The notes beneath the pieces were generated by a model. The model made no database searches, was not told the origin of the DNA, and was given only the letters and a program-made list of their open reading frames with translations. A stretch of DNA of 64,000 bases from Bactericera cockerelli (lineage: Eukaryota > Arthropoda > Insecta > Hemiptera > Triozidae): NCBI GenBank assembly GCA_024516035.1, contig CM044964.1:1634784-1698783 (forward strand), given 5' to 3'. This document shows, in pieces, positions 1 to 9,849 of this stretch (positions are counted from its first letter, which is position 1; the number at the start of each line of letters is the position of its first letter). The position numbers and the translations under genes were made by a program.

Positions 1-95
1 AGGGTTTGCTAGTCTGTTCTCTGTTTATAGTCATCTAGCGGGACACTGGTCTTCTGCCTGTTTAACGTCCCCCAGCCAGACATACTTTTTTGTCA
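1..95. repeat. Fragment of a dispersed repeat at the left edge
   Basis: The stretch reads through phrases such as 'ctctgtttatag' and 'cccccagccagac', which recur near 835-895, 27990-28085 and 60540-60620. It is a truncated interspersed repeat of unknown class. No coding signal is visible. Confidence 0.4.
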
Positions 96-285
96 TACTC
101 TTTAGTGGAAGGTAACCACCTGCCGAGGTTAGTGCTCAAAGTATTTTCTACCACCTAACCCTCAGAGTCTTATTATGATGTGGTCACAAGCTCAAAATAA
201 TGAGGAAAAATCCATGCACTGGGTGGAATTCGAACCAACGGATCCCTGCGCTACCTGGACAACCAGACTAGCGCACGTCGCATTC
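95..285 (-). repeat. tRNA-derived SINE, family S5
   Basis: On the minus strand this reads from a tRNA-like head (TGCACTGG, GCGCTAGTCTGG, B-box-like GGTTCGAATTCCACCC) into a shared tail containing GACCACAT and GCTTTGAGCATTAACCTCG. The same unit recurs at 12396-12608, 16551-16770, 31675-31885 and 34400-34575. The family label is mine. Confidence 0.7.
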
Positions 286-414
286 ATCTGCAAGGTCATA
301 TCACGACGGGGGTTTCACCCTTCATGCGCTAGAAACTTATAAACCAGCCACTCAATTTTTTTTTTTTTTTTTAAGTTTCCATTTATATATTTTTTACACT
401 TACACATCTTCTAC

Positions 415-645
415 AAACAATGAGGGTATACCCACCTTCAAAAGATAAAAAATCTTGTGCTGAAGGTGGGGAAAACCCACACCCAGCCTGAGTGAGGCCG
501 GGAATAGCCAGCATCACGAGGATTCGAATGTGAATGATCACCCATCCTAATCCTAACATCTCTGGATGTTGCTTAACTTCAGTGACAGAACCAGAACTGG
601 TGTATTCAACGCGCCATCCACGCGACGCTGGCTTAGAACGGTTTT
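415..645 (-). repeat. 5S rRNA-derived SINE (SINE3-like)
   Basis: The reverse complement contains a 5S rRNA-like core: an IE/C-box region around CACTGAAGTTAAGCAAC followed by GGATGGGTGA. It then runs into the body GATGCTGGCTATTCC and CAGGCTGGGTG, which is shared with other SINEs in this window. It is too diverged and too short at the ends to be a working 5S gene. Confidence 0.65.
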
Positions 646-715
646 TACACTTTTGTTCTCTTTTTTTTATTTTTTTAAGTAAATTAATTTCCTTTTAAAG
701 ATAAATGTATCACAC

Positions 716-962
716 CCGACCTCAGCAGGTTGATCGATAAGGCGGCGGACTTGTAACCTGAAGGTCGGCGGTTCAACCATCATGAGGACTTGGAATTTTC
801 TTCATAAGACATTAAACCCTTAGGAAACTGCAAGCTAGCCTGGCTTGTAAGGGTTGGCTAGTCTCTTCTCTGTTTATAGACCTCTAGCGAGACAATTTAG
901 TGACGCGAGTTTGAGTAATTGTGATTTCACAAAAGTGATAAACACAAATATAATATATTTAA
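716..962 (+). repeat. tRNA-derived SINE, family S1, with an internal insertion
   Basis: The head reads GACCTCAGCAGGTTGATCG, then AAGGCGGCGGACTTGTAACC and a B-box-like GGTTCAA. The tail (GAGTTTGAGTAATTGTGA) appears only after about 90 extra bases at 800-895. Other copies lie at 3841, 10842, 14289, 15411, 20882, 24728 and 37970. Confidence 0.65.
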
Positions 963-965
963 CTA

Positions 966-1285
966 TTTAAGGGTATCGTCATCGTGAACGATGGTAGCCA
1001 GACAGTGGAGGAATGACTCAGCATTTTTATCACTGTCTTTACAAGGAGACTAATAGATAAATAAATAAACCTTTATTTGGAACAGAAATATTACATACAT
1101 CAAAATTAATACATATATCAGAACAACAGTCTGATCTGGGGACAATAAACAGGGAGTAGACCAGCATTGGCTTGGTTCTGGGGGCCCTTGTCAATTATTT
1201 GCCTCCTTGTAAAGACAGTGGTAGAAGTGCTCGATCAATCCTCCACTCTCTGGCTACCATCGTTCACGATGACGCCACCCTATGA
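966..1285. mobile_element. Foldback (palindromic) MITE-like element
   Basis: The left arm (GGGTATCGTCATCGTGAACG near 966, then GATGGTAGCCAGACAGTGG) is found as its reverse complement near 1195-1285. The unpaired middle is about 150 bp. A single half-copy occurs at 27880-27965. No ORF is present. Target-site duplications are not clear. Confidence 0.55.
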
Positions 1286-1569
1286 TGATGATCAGAACAA
1301 CTGGTTCCAATTCAGCTTATTTTCTGAGACTCAACGAGAATAATAAATATGATAACTTTTTTTTTACTACAAGTAATTTTTTTTTTTTTTGTAATTGTAA
1401 ATATCAGCATCGTTTATTGTATTAAATGTTACATACATGAACATAATTAATAATATAATATAATGATTAAAATGTAAGAACATTACTTATATTCTAATTC
1501 TAATTCTAGTAGTGATGCTCACCTACCCACACTAAAGGATACTTCCTTTGTCTCGTGGGTAGGGATCAC

Positions 1570-1778
1570 CAGTTCTATTTCCTCCCCCCAGCTGCTTCCT
1601 GCTGCTTCTCCTAGTGGCCGCTATCCTCTGGAAGATGAAGCAGAAGTACGATCTGTAACACCAGTTCTATTTCCTCCCCCCAGCTGCTTCCTGCTGCTTC
1701 TCCTAGTGGCCGCTATCCTCTGGAAGATGAAGCAGAAGTACGATCTGTAACACCAGTTCTATTATTTCCTCCCCCCAG
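1570..1778 (+). repeat. Two tandem partial copies of the attractin exon-A acceptor region
   Basis: Two ~91-bp units precede the real exon. Each contains the polypyrimidine tract, the AG acceptor and the first ~70 bases of exon A. They carry ATGAAG where the exon has ATCAAG, and each breaks off with CTGTAAC, which is a stop in the exon frame. The third unit is the functional exon starting at 1779. The copies create decoy splice acceptors. Confidence 0.8.
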
Positions 1779-2061
1779 CTGCTTCCTGCTGCTTCTCCTA
1801 GTGGCCGCTATCCTCTGGAAGATCAAGCAGAAGTACGATCTGTACCGCCGCCGCCAGCGCCTCTTCGTCGAGATGGAGCAGATGGCGTCCCGCCCGTTCG
1901 CCCAAATCGTTCTCGAAGTGGAGCGGCGTCGGGTGCCCCCGCCCCCCACCAGTGGCGGAGACAGTGGCGGCACCACGCCCACGCCCACCAGTCTGCCGCC
2001 CCTGCCGCCCAAGAAACAGAAGAAGGGCGCAGTCGCCACCACCGGCGGCTGTTCTTCTGGG
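1779..2061 (+). CDS. ATRN: Attractin homologue, exon with transmembrane segment and cytoplasmic tail (partial gene)
   Basis: This exon follows a T/C-rich tract ending in CCCCCCAG and ends before GTGAGT. After one base completing an upstream codon it encodes a hydrophobic run CFLLLLLVAAILW, the end of a transmembrane helix. The juxtamembrane WKIKQKYDLYRRRQRL and the motif MEQMASRPFA follow, then a proline/glycine/threonine-rich linker and a lysine patch. The KIKQ, RRR and MASRPFA elements are hallmarks of the attractin/attractin-like tail; Drosophila distracted belongs to this family. Attractins are single-pass membrane proteins with a large CUB/kelch/EGF/PSI ectodomain, whose exons must lie left of this window. 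The exon ends in phase 0, matching exon B. Its codon use is GC-rich compared with the surrounding AT-rich DNA. Confidence 0.85.
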
Positions 2062-2468
2062 GTGAGTTGTTGGAATGGGATGGATTTGTTTTCGTTGTGT
2101 ACTCCTAAAAATGTATCGCTCATTGAAAAAAAATAAAAGAAAAAACGAATACCATTATTTAATAGCTACCATAAGACATTTTTTTTTTAACAATTGACAA
2201 ATTTTAATAATAATTACTGTAATAAAAGAATAAAAAATATATGATTATTAATAATAATAAAATAAAATAAAAAAAAATTGTCTTCAATAATATGAAATCA
2301 AGTCTGTTGCCGCAATTGTTTTATTATTATTATTATTTGCTCTCTCTCTCTCAAAAATCAACCTATTCTTATTGAGACAAAAAAAAAATGTAAAAAATAT
2401 TACAAATTCCAAAATGAAAACACATCATTAAACGGCACAGCTAAATCAAGACAATGTCTTCCTTTCAG

Positions 2469-2583
2469 GATTCACCTAGTCCAATCGCCCTGGAGCCATG
2501 CACGGGCAACAGGGCAGCTGTGCTCTCTCTACTCATAAGACTGCCAACCGGGGGAGATCCCTACACACCCAGCGGTCAATCTG
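2469..2583 (+). CDS. ATRN: Attractin homologue, conserved cytoplasmic-tail exon
   Basis: The acceptor CCTTTCAG precedes the exon and the donor GTGAGT follows it. The 115-nt exon starts in phase 0 and leaves one base. It encodes a tail block with the residues SPIALEPCTGNRAAVLSLL and then IRLPTGGDPYTPSGQS. This matches the attractin tail pattern PIALEPC-GN-AAVL---(V/L)RLP-G--PPPGQSG. The last ~71 bases and the donor are repeated seven more times downstream (2636-3487), so which donor is used cannot be decided from sequence. Confidence 0.85.
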
Positions 2584-3487
2584 GTGAGTTATTCAACCTA
2601 TCCTAACTTAACCCAGTCTAGTTAACCTAGCCTAATAGAGCAGCTGTGCTCTCTCTACTCATAAGACTGCCTACCGGGGGAGATCCCTACACACCCAGCG
2701 GTCAATCCGGTGAGTTATTCAACCCTTCCACCTGACCTATCCTAACCTAGCCTAATAGGGCAGCTGTGCTCTCTCTACTCATAAGACTGCCTACCGGGGG
2801 AGATCCCTACACACCCAGCGGTCAATCTGGTGAGTTATTCAACCCATCCACCTGACCTATCCTAACCTAGCCTAATAGGGCAGCTGTGCTCTCTCTACTC
2901 ATAAGACTGCCTACCGGGGGAGATCCCTACACACCCAGCGGTCAATCTGGTGAGTTATTCAACCTATCCACCTGACCTATCCTAACTTAACCCAGTCTAG
3001 TTAACCTAGCCTAATAGAGCAGCTGTGCTCTCTCTACTTATAAGACTGCCTACCGGGGGTGATCCCTACACACCCAGCGGTCAATCTGGTGAGTTATTCA
3101 ACCCATCCACCTGACCTATCCTAACTTAACCTACCCTAATAGAGCAGCTGTGCTCTCTCTACTCATAAGACTGCCTACCGGGGGTGATCCCTACACACCC
3201 AGCGGTCAATCTGGTGAGTTATTCAACCCATCCACCTGACCTATCCTAACCTAACCTAACCTAATAGAGCAGCCGTTCTCTCTCTACTCATAAGACTGAC
3301 TACCGGGGGAGATCCCTACACACCCAGCGGTCAATCCGGTGAGTTATTCAACCCTTCCACCTGACCTATCCTAACCTAGCCTAATAGAGCAGCTGTGCTC
3401 TCTCTACTTATAAGACTGCCTACCGGGTGTGATCCCTACACACCCAGCCGTCAATCCGGTGAGTTATTCAACCCATCCACCTGACCT
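2511..3487 (+). repeat. Minisatellite of eight exon-end plus splice-donor units
   Basis: A 119-139 bp unit is repeated eight times, the first copy being the 3' end of attractin exon B. Each unit contains GCAGCTGTGCTCTC, the coding end TACACACCCAGCGGTCAAT and a GTGAGT donor. An intronic spacer of CCTAACCTAGCCTAATAG type follows. Most units keep the reading frame of the exon. The spacer has CTAAC branch-point-like words and an AG before each copy, so cryptic mini-exons are conceivable. Confidence 0.85.
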
Positions 3488-3840
3488 AACTTACCCTTCC
3501 TGGGTAGGAATTTTTCTTCTCCATACTTGGATGGTCGGGGTCCCATCATACCTCGTGAGGAAAAACGAGTAGGGGTCCAATCATACCTCGTGAGGAAAAA
3601 CGAGTAGCTCATGTGAGCAGCGCCCAATTGTAGAATTATGAACAAAAATAAGGACTTTTTTCTTTCTTGTATTAAAATATTCAAGGAAAGGGAAAAGTCC
3701 TATAATTCTGCACTATAATTGTGATATAGTAACACAAAGAAACACATTTATTTATTCATGTTTTCTTAGAAGCTTTTATCATTAGCTTAGGAAAAGAACC
3801 ATTGTAAAAATCCAAAATTGTTAATAAATAAAATAAAAAA

Positions 3841-3988
3841 GTTGTCACATTTGTGTTAATCACTTTCGTGGTATCAGAATTACTCAAACTCGCTTAACTA
3901 TATCTACGCTGAAACCGGGACTTGAACCACCGACCTCCAGGTTACAAAGTCCGCCGCCTTATCAATCCAGCAACTGAGCTCGGTGATT
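3841..3988 (-). repeat. tRNA-derived SINE, family S1
   Basis: On the minus strand the head contains AAGGCGGCGGACTTTGTAAC and GGTTCAAGTCCCGG, followed by the family tail with GAGTTTGAGTAATTCTGA and a CACGAAAGTGATTAACACAA hairpin word. It is nearly full length. Confidence 0.7.
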
Positions 3989-3999
3989 GTTAATTTTTT

Positions 4000-4562
4000 T
4001 TTTTTTTAAACAGAGTCCTTGGGGACTAAATTTATTAATACTATCTAGTTCTTAAAACTAATAAGTATTTTTATTCTAATCTTAAACTACTAACGTAAAT
4101 TAAAATAACTTATGGACATAAGCAGACTCGGCTGTTGGGTGGTTACCAGAGGAAAGTACCTAATTAATTAGTTCATGTGGTTTTATCCGCTTCAAACGTC
4201 TGGTGAGGTCTTCAATCCTAATAAGATGGACGGTCTCGGGATTGGGGTGCTCTTTTGATGACTCGAGGCAAATCTATTCATACAGTCTTTGACTGTCTCA
4301 ATTTTCAGGTCTTGATGTAGGTCATCGTTTCGTATGTACCATGGAGCATTGACAGAACTCCGTAGAACTTTATTTTGGGATCTTTCTATTATTAATCGGT
4401 TGGATGGACTTGTGCACCCCCCTAGTTGGATACCATAGGTCCATATGGGTTTAAGTTGGATGGACTTGTGCACCCCCCTAGTTGGATACCATAGGTCCAT
4501 ATGGGTTTAAGTACCTCTTTGTAAATTGTTAATAAATTGGTAATTGTTAATAAACAAATAAA
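4000..4562. other. Intronic stretch without a gene; short direct duplication
   Basis: This lies in the attractin intron between exon B and the terminal exon. A ~58-bp segment reading GTTGGATGGACTTGTGCACC and onward is present twice, near 4397 and 4455. A short minus-strand ORF over it is probably chance; no conserved domain is seen. Confidence 0.4.
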
Positions 4563-4868
4563 TAGTCACCATGGCAGAGTGAGTTAGCGCGCTAGGCATT
4601 GCACGCACGGTGACCTGGGTTCGATTCCCAGCGGAGCAGGAATATTTCTGCTCTGTACTTGGATGTTCGGAGTCCACTCATACCTCGTGAGGAAAAATGA
4701 GTAGTTAGTTACTTGTATTAGTAACGACCAGTTGCGGCATTACCAGAGTAAAAAGAAATGAATATAATAGAATAATTCGAAATGTGAAGGAGGCTCTTAG
4801 TAATGCTGCGCTACCCACAAATATTGTGAAGAGGCCTTGAGCTTCACCACAAATGAAACCATACATAC
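4563..4868 (+). repeat. tRNA-derived SINE, family S4
   Basis: The head reads GTCACCATGGCAGAGTGAGT, then GGTGACCTGGGTTCGATTCC (B box). The body contains CATACCTCGTGAGGAAAAAT and the tail GAAGAGGCCTTGAGCTTCAC. Its 3' end abuts the mariner terminal repeat. The near full-length copy at 10984-11287 is in the opposite orientation. Confidence 0.75.
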
Positions 4869-5785
4869 GAGGTTTGGCTATTAAGTTCGTAGACGCGAGC
4901 CGCTACGCAAAAGCTGTTCATGCTAGGAAGATATGATGAACATGTTTAGAAAGCTTCAAGTCTTGTGTTTTGATTGATAGCTGTCACATGCCTGTACTGT
5001 AATTAGTTCTGTTGTGATAGCGCGACGCGCAAGACACCTTTTTTAATTTTGCCGGAATTATGATTGATACAAACGTTGAGCAACGAGTCATTATTGAATT
5101 TTACGTAAAACTTGCTGGTAAAACTTTTTCTTTGTTAAAGACAGTGTACCAGGAGTCATGTTTGAAAAGATCAACGCTTTATAAGTGGTTTAAACGGTTT
5201 CAAGGTGGTCAGGAAGCTGTTGAGGACGATCCACGTCCTGGTCGCCCCCAAACCTCAAAAACTGACGAAAACATTGAAAAAATTGGTGTTATGATTTGTT
5301 CTGACCGTAGATTAACTCTAGGACTGATGGCTGATACACTTAAAATTAATAGATAATGTGTGAGACAAATTTTGCACGAAAATTTCAACATGACAAAAGT
5401 TTGCGCAAAAATGGTGCCATGCGCCAGTCCACAGTGCCTTCTCCGTGAAGACGTTCTTATCCAAGTACAACATCCCAGTGTTGGAATACCCTCCTTAATC
5501 AACCGACCTGGCCCCGTGCGACTTTTACTTATTCCCAAAAATCAAATCTACCCTAAAAGATACCAGATTTGATAGCGTAAATGACGTTTAGAAAAAACCG
5601 GCAAAAGTCTTGAAAGGCCTCACACAAAATGACCTCCACCACTGTTTCGATCAATGGAAAATTCGCCAGGAACGTTGTAGGGATAGAGGAGGGGAGTACA
5701 TTGAAGGGGATAACTACTAAAGTTGGGTAAGTTAAACACACATCGTTTTATGGAAAGAGTCTACGAACTTAATAGCCAAACCTCG
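4869..5785 (+). mobile_element. Internally deleted mariner element with intact terminal repeats
   Basis: The ends form a matching inverted repeat: CGAGGTTTGGCTATTAAGTT at the left, with its complement at 5759-5785. TA dinucleotides flank both ends (4867-4868 and 5786-5787), the mariner/Tc1 target signature. At 917 bp it is shorter than the usual ~1.3 kb mariner. It contains a broken transposase and is non-autonomous. Confidence 0.9.
5060..5572 (+). pseudogene. Mariner transposase relic
   Basis: The first ~98 codons (5060-5356) match the N-terminal helix-turn-helix half of mariner transposases. The words are YKWFKRFQGGQEAVEDD, then PRPGRPQTSKTDENIEKI. A stop (TAA) at 5354-5356 and a later frame change interrupt it. 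The next segment keeps 'QILHENFNMTKVCAKMVP'. The middle of the catalytic region is deleted, and only a degenerate trace of the DLAPCDFFLFPKLK region remains near 5505-5545. The DDD catalytic triad cannot be assembled, so it is inactive. Confidence 0.85.
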
Positions 5786-5966
5786 TACATACAACAAATA
5801 AAATGTTTAAAAAAGATATTGCTAGATATGACTTGAAATCTATTGCCTCCTTCATTCTCACATCATCTACCTCCCGAAAAGTACAAGAGTACTTAAGAGG
5901 AGGTAGATGATGTGACATGGTATGAAAATATGAATAAAAACAATTATTATTATTATTATTCCACAG

Positions 5967-6115
5967 CGGGTCTAGCCCTTGCCTCAGCCCTAGTCTCTCT
6001 GGGAAACAATTCCACGCGCAAGGTGAGTCTCGCGGACCCCTCGGCCAAAAGTCAGGACGGGAAGCACGGCAAACTTTCGCGCAAGTCCAGTCAGCATCCC
6101 GACCAGTGCGTGTGA
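5967..6115 (+). CDS. ATRN: Attractin homologue, terminal coding exon
   Basis: The acceptor is TATTCCACAG. Joined to the single base left by exon B, the exon reads GLALASALVSLGNN and continues to a short basic tail ending PDQCV followed by TGA. This fits the attractin pattern SGLA(V/I)ASAL(V/I)DIS and the short C-terminus ending in Gly-Thr-Cys-(Ile/Val) in vertebrates. A GTGAGT at 6021 could be an alternative donor, but reading through gives a plausible C-terminus, so I prefer the read-through. The 3' part of the exon, including the stop, seeds the minisatellite that follows. Confidence 0.75.
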
Positions 6116-8130
6116 ACCGGCTAGTTGAGTCAGCAGGAGCAACTTTAAGTCCACTGAGTCAGAGAAATTTCGCGCAAGTCCAGTCAACATCCCGACCAGT
6201 GCGTATGAACCGGCTAGTTGAGTTAGCAGGAGCTACTTCAAGTCCACTGAGTCAGAGAAATTTCGCGCAAGTCCAGTCAACATCCCGACCAGTGCGTATG
6301 AACCGGCTAGTTGAGTCAGCAGGAGCTACTTCAAGTCCACTGAGTCAGAGAAATTTCGCGCAAGTCCAGTCAACATCCCGACCAGTGCGTGTGAACAGGC
6401 TAGTTGAGTCAGTCAGCAGGAGCAACTTTAAGTCCACTGAGTCAGAGAAATTTCGCGCAAGTCCAGTCAACATCCCGACCAGTGCGTATGAACCGGCTAG
6501 TTGAGTCAGCAGGAGCTACTTCAAGTCCACTGAGTCAGAGAAATTTCGCGCAAGTCCAGTCAGCATCCCGACCAGTGCGTGTGAACCGGCTGAGTTGAGT
6601 CAGCAGGAGCAACATGAAGTCCACTGAGTCAGAGAAATTTCTCGATGAGTGTTTGTGAACCGGCTAGTTGAGTCAGCAGGAGCAACATGAAGTCCACTGA
6701 GTCAGAGAAATTTCGTGCAAGTCCAGTCAGCATCCCGACCAGTGCGTGTGAACAGGCTAGTTGAGTCAGTCAGCAGGAGCAATTATAAGTCCACTGAGTC
6801 AGAGAAATTTCGCGCAAGTCCAGTCAACATCCCGACCAGTGCGTGTGAACAGGCTGAGTTGAGTCAGCAGGAGCAACTTGAAGTCCTCTGAGTCAGAGAA
6901 ATTTCGCGCAAGTCCAGTCAGCATTCTGACCAGTGCGTGTTTACCGGCTAGTTGAGTCAGCAGGAGCAACTTTAGAGTCCACTGAGTCAGAGAAATTTCG
7001 CGCAAGTCCAGTCAGCATCCCGACCAGTGCGTGTGAACAGGCTAGTTGAGTCAGTCAGCAGGAGCAACTTCAAGTCCACTGAGTCAGAGAAATTTCGCGC
7101 AAGTCCAGTCAGCATCCCGACCAGTGCGTGTGAACAGGCTAGTTGAGTCAGTCAGCAGGAGCAACTTCAAGTCCACTGAGTCAGAGAAATTTCGCGCAAG
7201 TCTAGTCAGCATCCCGACCAGTGCGTGTAAACCGGCTGAGTTGAGTCAGCAGGAGCAACTTGAAGCCCATAGATTCAGAGAAATTTCGCGCAAGTCCAGT
7301 CAGAATCCCGACCAGTGGGTGTGAACCGACTAGTTGAGTCAGCAGGAGCACCTTTAAGTCCACTGAGTCAGAGAAATTTCTCGATGAGTGTTTGTGAACC
7401 GACTAGTTGAATCAGCAGGAGCAACTTTAAGTCCACTCAGTCAGAGAAATTTCTTGATGAGTGTTTGTGAACCGCTGTTCGAATGAGCGAGGAAAACTTT
7501 AGCCTGATGAGTGAAAGAAATTTCCCAGCCTTTGTGTGTTACACCACTATTTGAATCAGAAGGAAAAACATTAGCCCAATGTGTCAAAGGTATTTCCCGA
7601 CAAGTAGGTGAAAAAATAGTAGTTCAATCAGCAGGAGCAACTTTCGCCGAGTCAGAAAAATTTCTCATTTAGTGTTTGTGAACAGCTTTTTGAATCAGCA
7701 GGGAAAATTTTAGCCTGATGAGTGAAAGAAATTTCCCAGCCTTTGTGTGTTATACCACTATTTGAATCAGAAGGAAAAACATTGGCCCAATGTGTCAAAG
7801 GTATTTCCCGACAAGTAGGTGAAAAAAATAGTACTTCACTCAGCAGGAGCAACTTTCGCCGAGTCAGAGAAATTTCTCAATTAGTGTTTGCGCACAGCTT
7901 TTTGAATCAGCAGGGAAAATTTTAGCTTGATCAGTGAAAAAAATTCCGGCAAGTGTGTGTATGTATTGTGTATACCTGTATACTGTATACCACTATTTCA
8001 ATTGTGAACTTTAGCCCTATGAGTCTAAGGGATTTTTCCGACCAGTGTCTCTGAATGGCCATTTGAATCACCAGAAAAACGTAAGCCCAATAATGAGTCT
8101 AGGAAATTCTGGTCTCAAATTCCTATTTGA
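6080..8130 (+). repeat. Minisatellite grown from the attractin terminal exon
   Basis: A ~95-105 bp unit begins inside the terminal exon (CGCAAGTCCAGTCAGCATCC, then GACCAGTGCGTGTGAACCGG). About 14-15 recognisable copies run to ~7480, joined by GAGTCAGCAGGAGCAAC and CTGAGTCAGAGAAATTTCGC. Beyond that it decays, with a higher-order period near 205 bp (7520 versus 7730). Copies nearest the exon are the most alike. Long ORFs here are repeat artefacts. Confidence 0.85.
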
Positions 8131-8529
8131 GTGAGTGGATAGCGTCATGATGGCGATAAACCAATGCTGATGCAGTGTTTAATTGTTTATGAATAGAGAG
8201 TGGAGTCAGCAGGAGCACCACATGAGTCAATCCTTGGGCTAGAGAAATTTTGCCTACGGATTCCAACTCGAGTTTGTGTAAATAGCAACATGTTGACGGT
8301 AAAACAATGCTGATGCAATGTTTATCAATATTTATTTGAGTCTGCAAAATCGACTTTTGTAGCTAGAGCTTGCGTACTCAGGTTCGATTCCCAAGGACGG
8401 CATAACTTTGTAAGAGGGAGTGACTGATTATGACATGTTTTTTTTTTTGTGACTAGCACAAAATGATATAATTTTCAATTTTCATGCAGAGTGTGAATAA
8501 CTTGTTGAATACAAAAATTAGTGTCACCA

Positions 8530-8770
8530 GTTCAAGTTAGATCCACTGTAGTTGAGCAACGCCCAGCCTGGTTAAGACATTGTGGGTGACCACTGAATCT
8601 CTAAATTTATTCTCGCCATCTGTATACAACTATACATATACAACTATACAGACATGAAGTTTATCTTGGTTAGATACATAACCAATTTCAATACATCGGT
8701 TCTCGCTAGATCACTGAAGTTGAAAGACGTTCAGAGAGGTTAGGACTTTATGGGTGACCACTGAATATTT
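8530..8770 (+). repeat. Two 5S rRNA-derived SINE heads
   Basis: Two diverged 5S-like segments lie at about 8530-8600 and 8675-8765. The second reads ATACATCGGTTCTCGCTAGA, then TCACTGAAGTTGAAAGACG and ATGGGTGACCACTGAAT, in the order of eukaryotic 5S rRNA from the A box through the C box. Neither can form a full 5S gene. Confidence 0.6.
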
Positions 8771-9012
8771 ATTTTTCTCATTTTCTCTCTTCTTTTGTAT
8801 GCTACCTACAATATTACAAACGGTTATTTACATAACCTATCTCGTTGCATCATTAGATTAGTCAAAACAAATCTTTCTATTTGTTTACAAAGGCCTGATT
8901 TTTTTTTTCTTCAATTTTAATTTTCACTAATTAACGGGGCTATACTCCATGTTTCAATACTCCCGAATTTAAAAACGACGCTTTAGCAGAGACTGTTCCT
9001 ATAGTGCTGTTA

Positions 9013-9285
9013 TTTTGATCCGGCCATAATTAAATTGGTCAAATGATGGGCCATAATTTGTTCATGTGATGGGCCATAATTTGGTCAAATGATGGACCAT
9101 AATTTGTTCATGTGATGGGTCATAATTTTGTCAAATGATGGGCCATAGTTTGGTCAAATGATGGGCCATAATTTGGTCAAATGATGGACTATAATTTGTT
9201 CATGTGATGGGTCGTAATTTGGTCAAATGATGGGCCATAATTTGTTCATGTGGTGGGTCATAATTTGGTCGAATGATAAATCGAT
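9013..9285 (+). repeat. 22-bp minisatellite
   Basis: About eleven tandem copies of a 22-bp unit of the type ATGGGCCATAATTTGGTCAA, with variants GTTCATGTG for GGTCAAATG. Units of the two types partly alternate, giving a 44-bp higher-order pattern. No ORF is present. Confidence 0.85.
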
Positions 9286-9599
9286 ACCACTTGGTTATCC
9301 CTCATGAAATCAAAACTCAATCCAATGTATACTTTTGTTTTACCCTGTCTTTGTCCCTTAGGATGCTTTTTTCATCCTGTATACCTCATTTCGTTTTAAT
9401 TTTCGCTTATGTCTAGAGATCGATAACTTCATTATGGTTCCATAATATAATCTATACGTAAATTGATAAAAATAAAGTGTCAATGAAAAAATCATTCCCT
9501 ACCAACTGTATTGATGATTTGGTCGATTTAGTCGTGCCAAAATCAGGCTTAAAGGTAGCTGAAAGCAAGCATGACGTGTTCACCAATCAGAGACCTCCT

Positions 9600-9720
9600 T
9601 AATAATAACACTACTCTGTGGAAGATAATCACCAGGCGAGGTGAATGCTCAAAGCATATTCTACAACCCTCAAATAGTGCACTTTTTATTGGTGGAAACT
9701 CAATGCTCCCTCTGAGCTAC
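9600..9720 (-). repeat. SINE S5 tail fragment
   Basis: The minus strand contains the S5 tail with GCATTCACCTCGCCTGGTG and the CCACAGAGTAGTGTTATT ending. The tRNA-like head is missing. Confidence 0.5.
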
Positions 9721-9849
9721 TAGCCAGCAGACTGATCTGGACACAACCACAAAATTATCATGATGATGTTCTTTGTTGTTGATATCCATGTTTTTTCATG
9801 CCCATTATTTCGAGTGGTAATAAATTTATCGATCTCTTAGGACCGAATA

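Noticed and set aside
1713..2123. Minus-strand 136-codon ORF opposite attractin exon A
   Set aside because: Shadow of a GC-rich exon; the plus-strand reading matches attractin and has splice sites.
6021..6026. GTGAGT as donor of an upstream-ending attractin exon
   Set aside because: Reading through gives a short basic C-terminus ending in Cys-Val, similar to the family; no further downstream exon was found. Kept as an alternative only.
6106..7324. ORFs of 64-132 codons with repeated FAQVQSTSRPVRMNRLVE-type sequence
   Set aside because: They are readings through the minisatellite in a frame different from the attractin C-terminus; no start context or splice support.
2511..8130. CRISPR-like arrays
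   Set aside because: Repeats are contiguous with no unique spacers, derive from exon edges, and the genome is eukaryotic.
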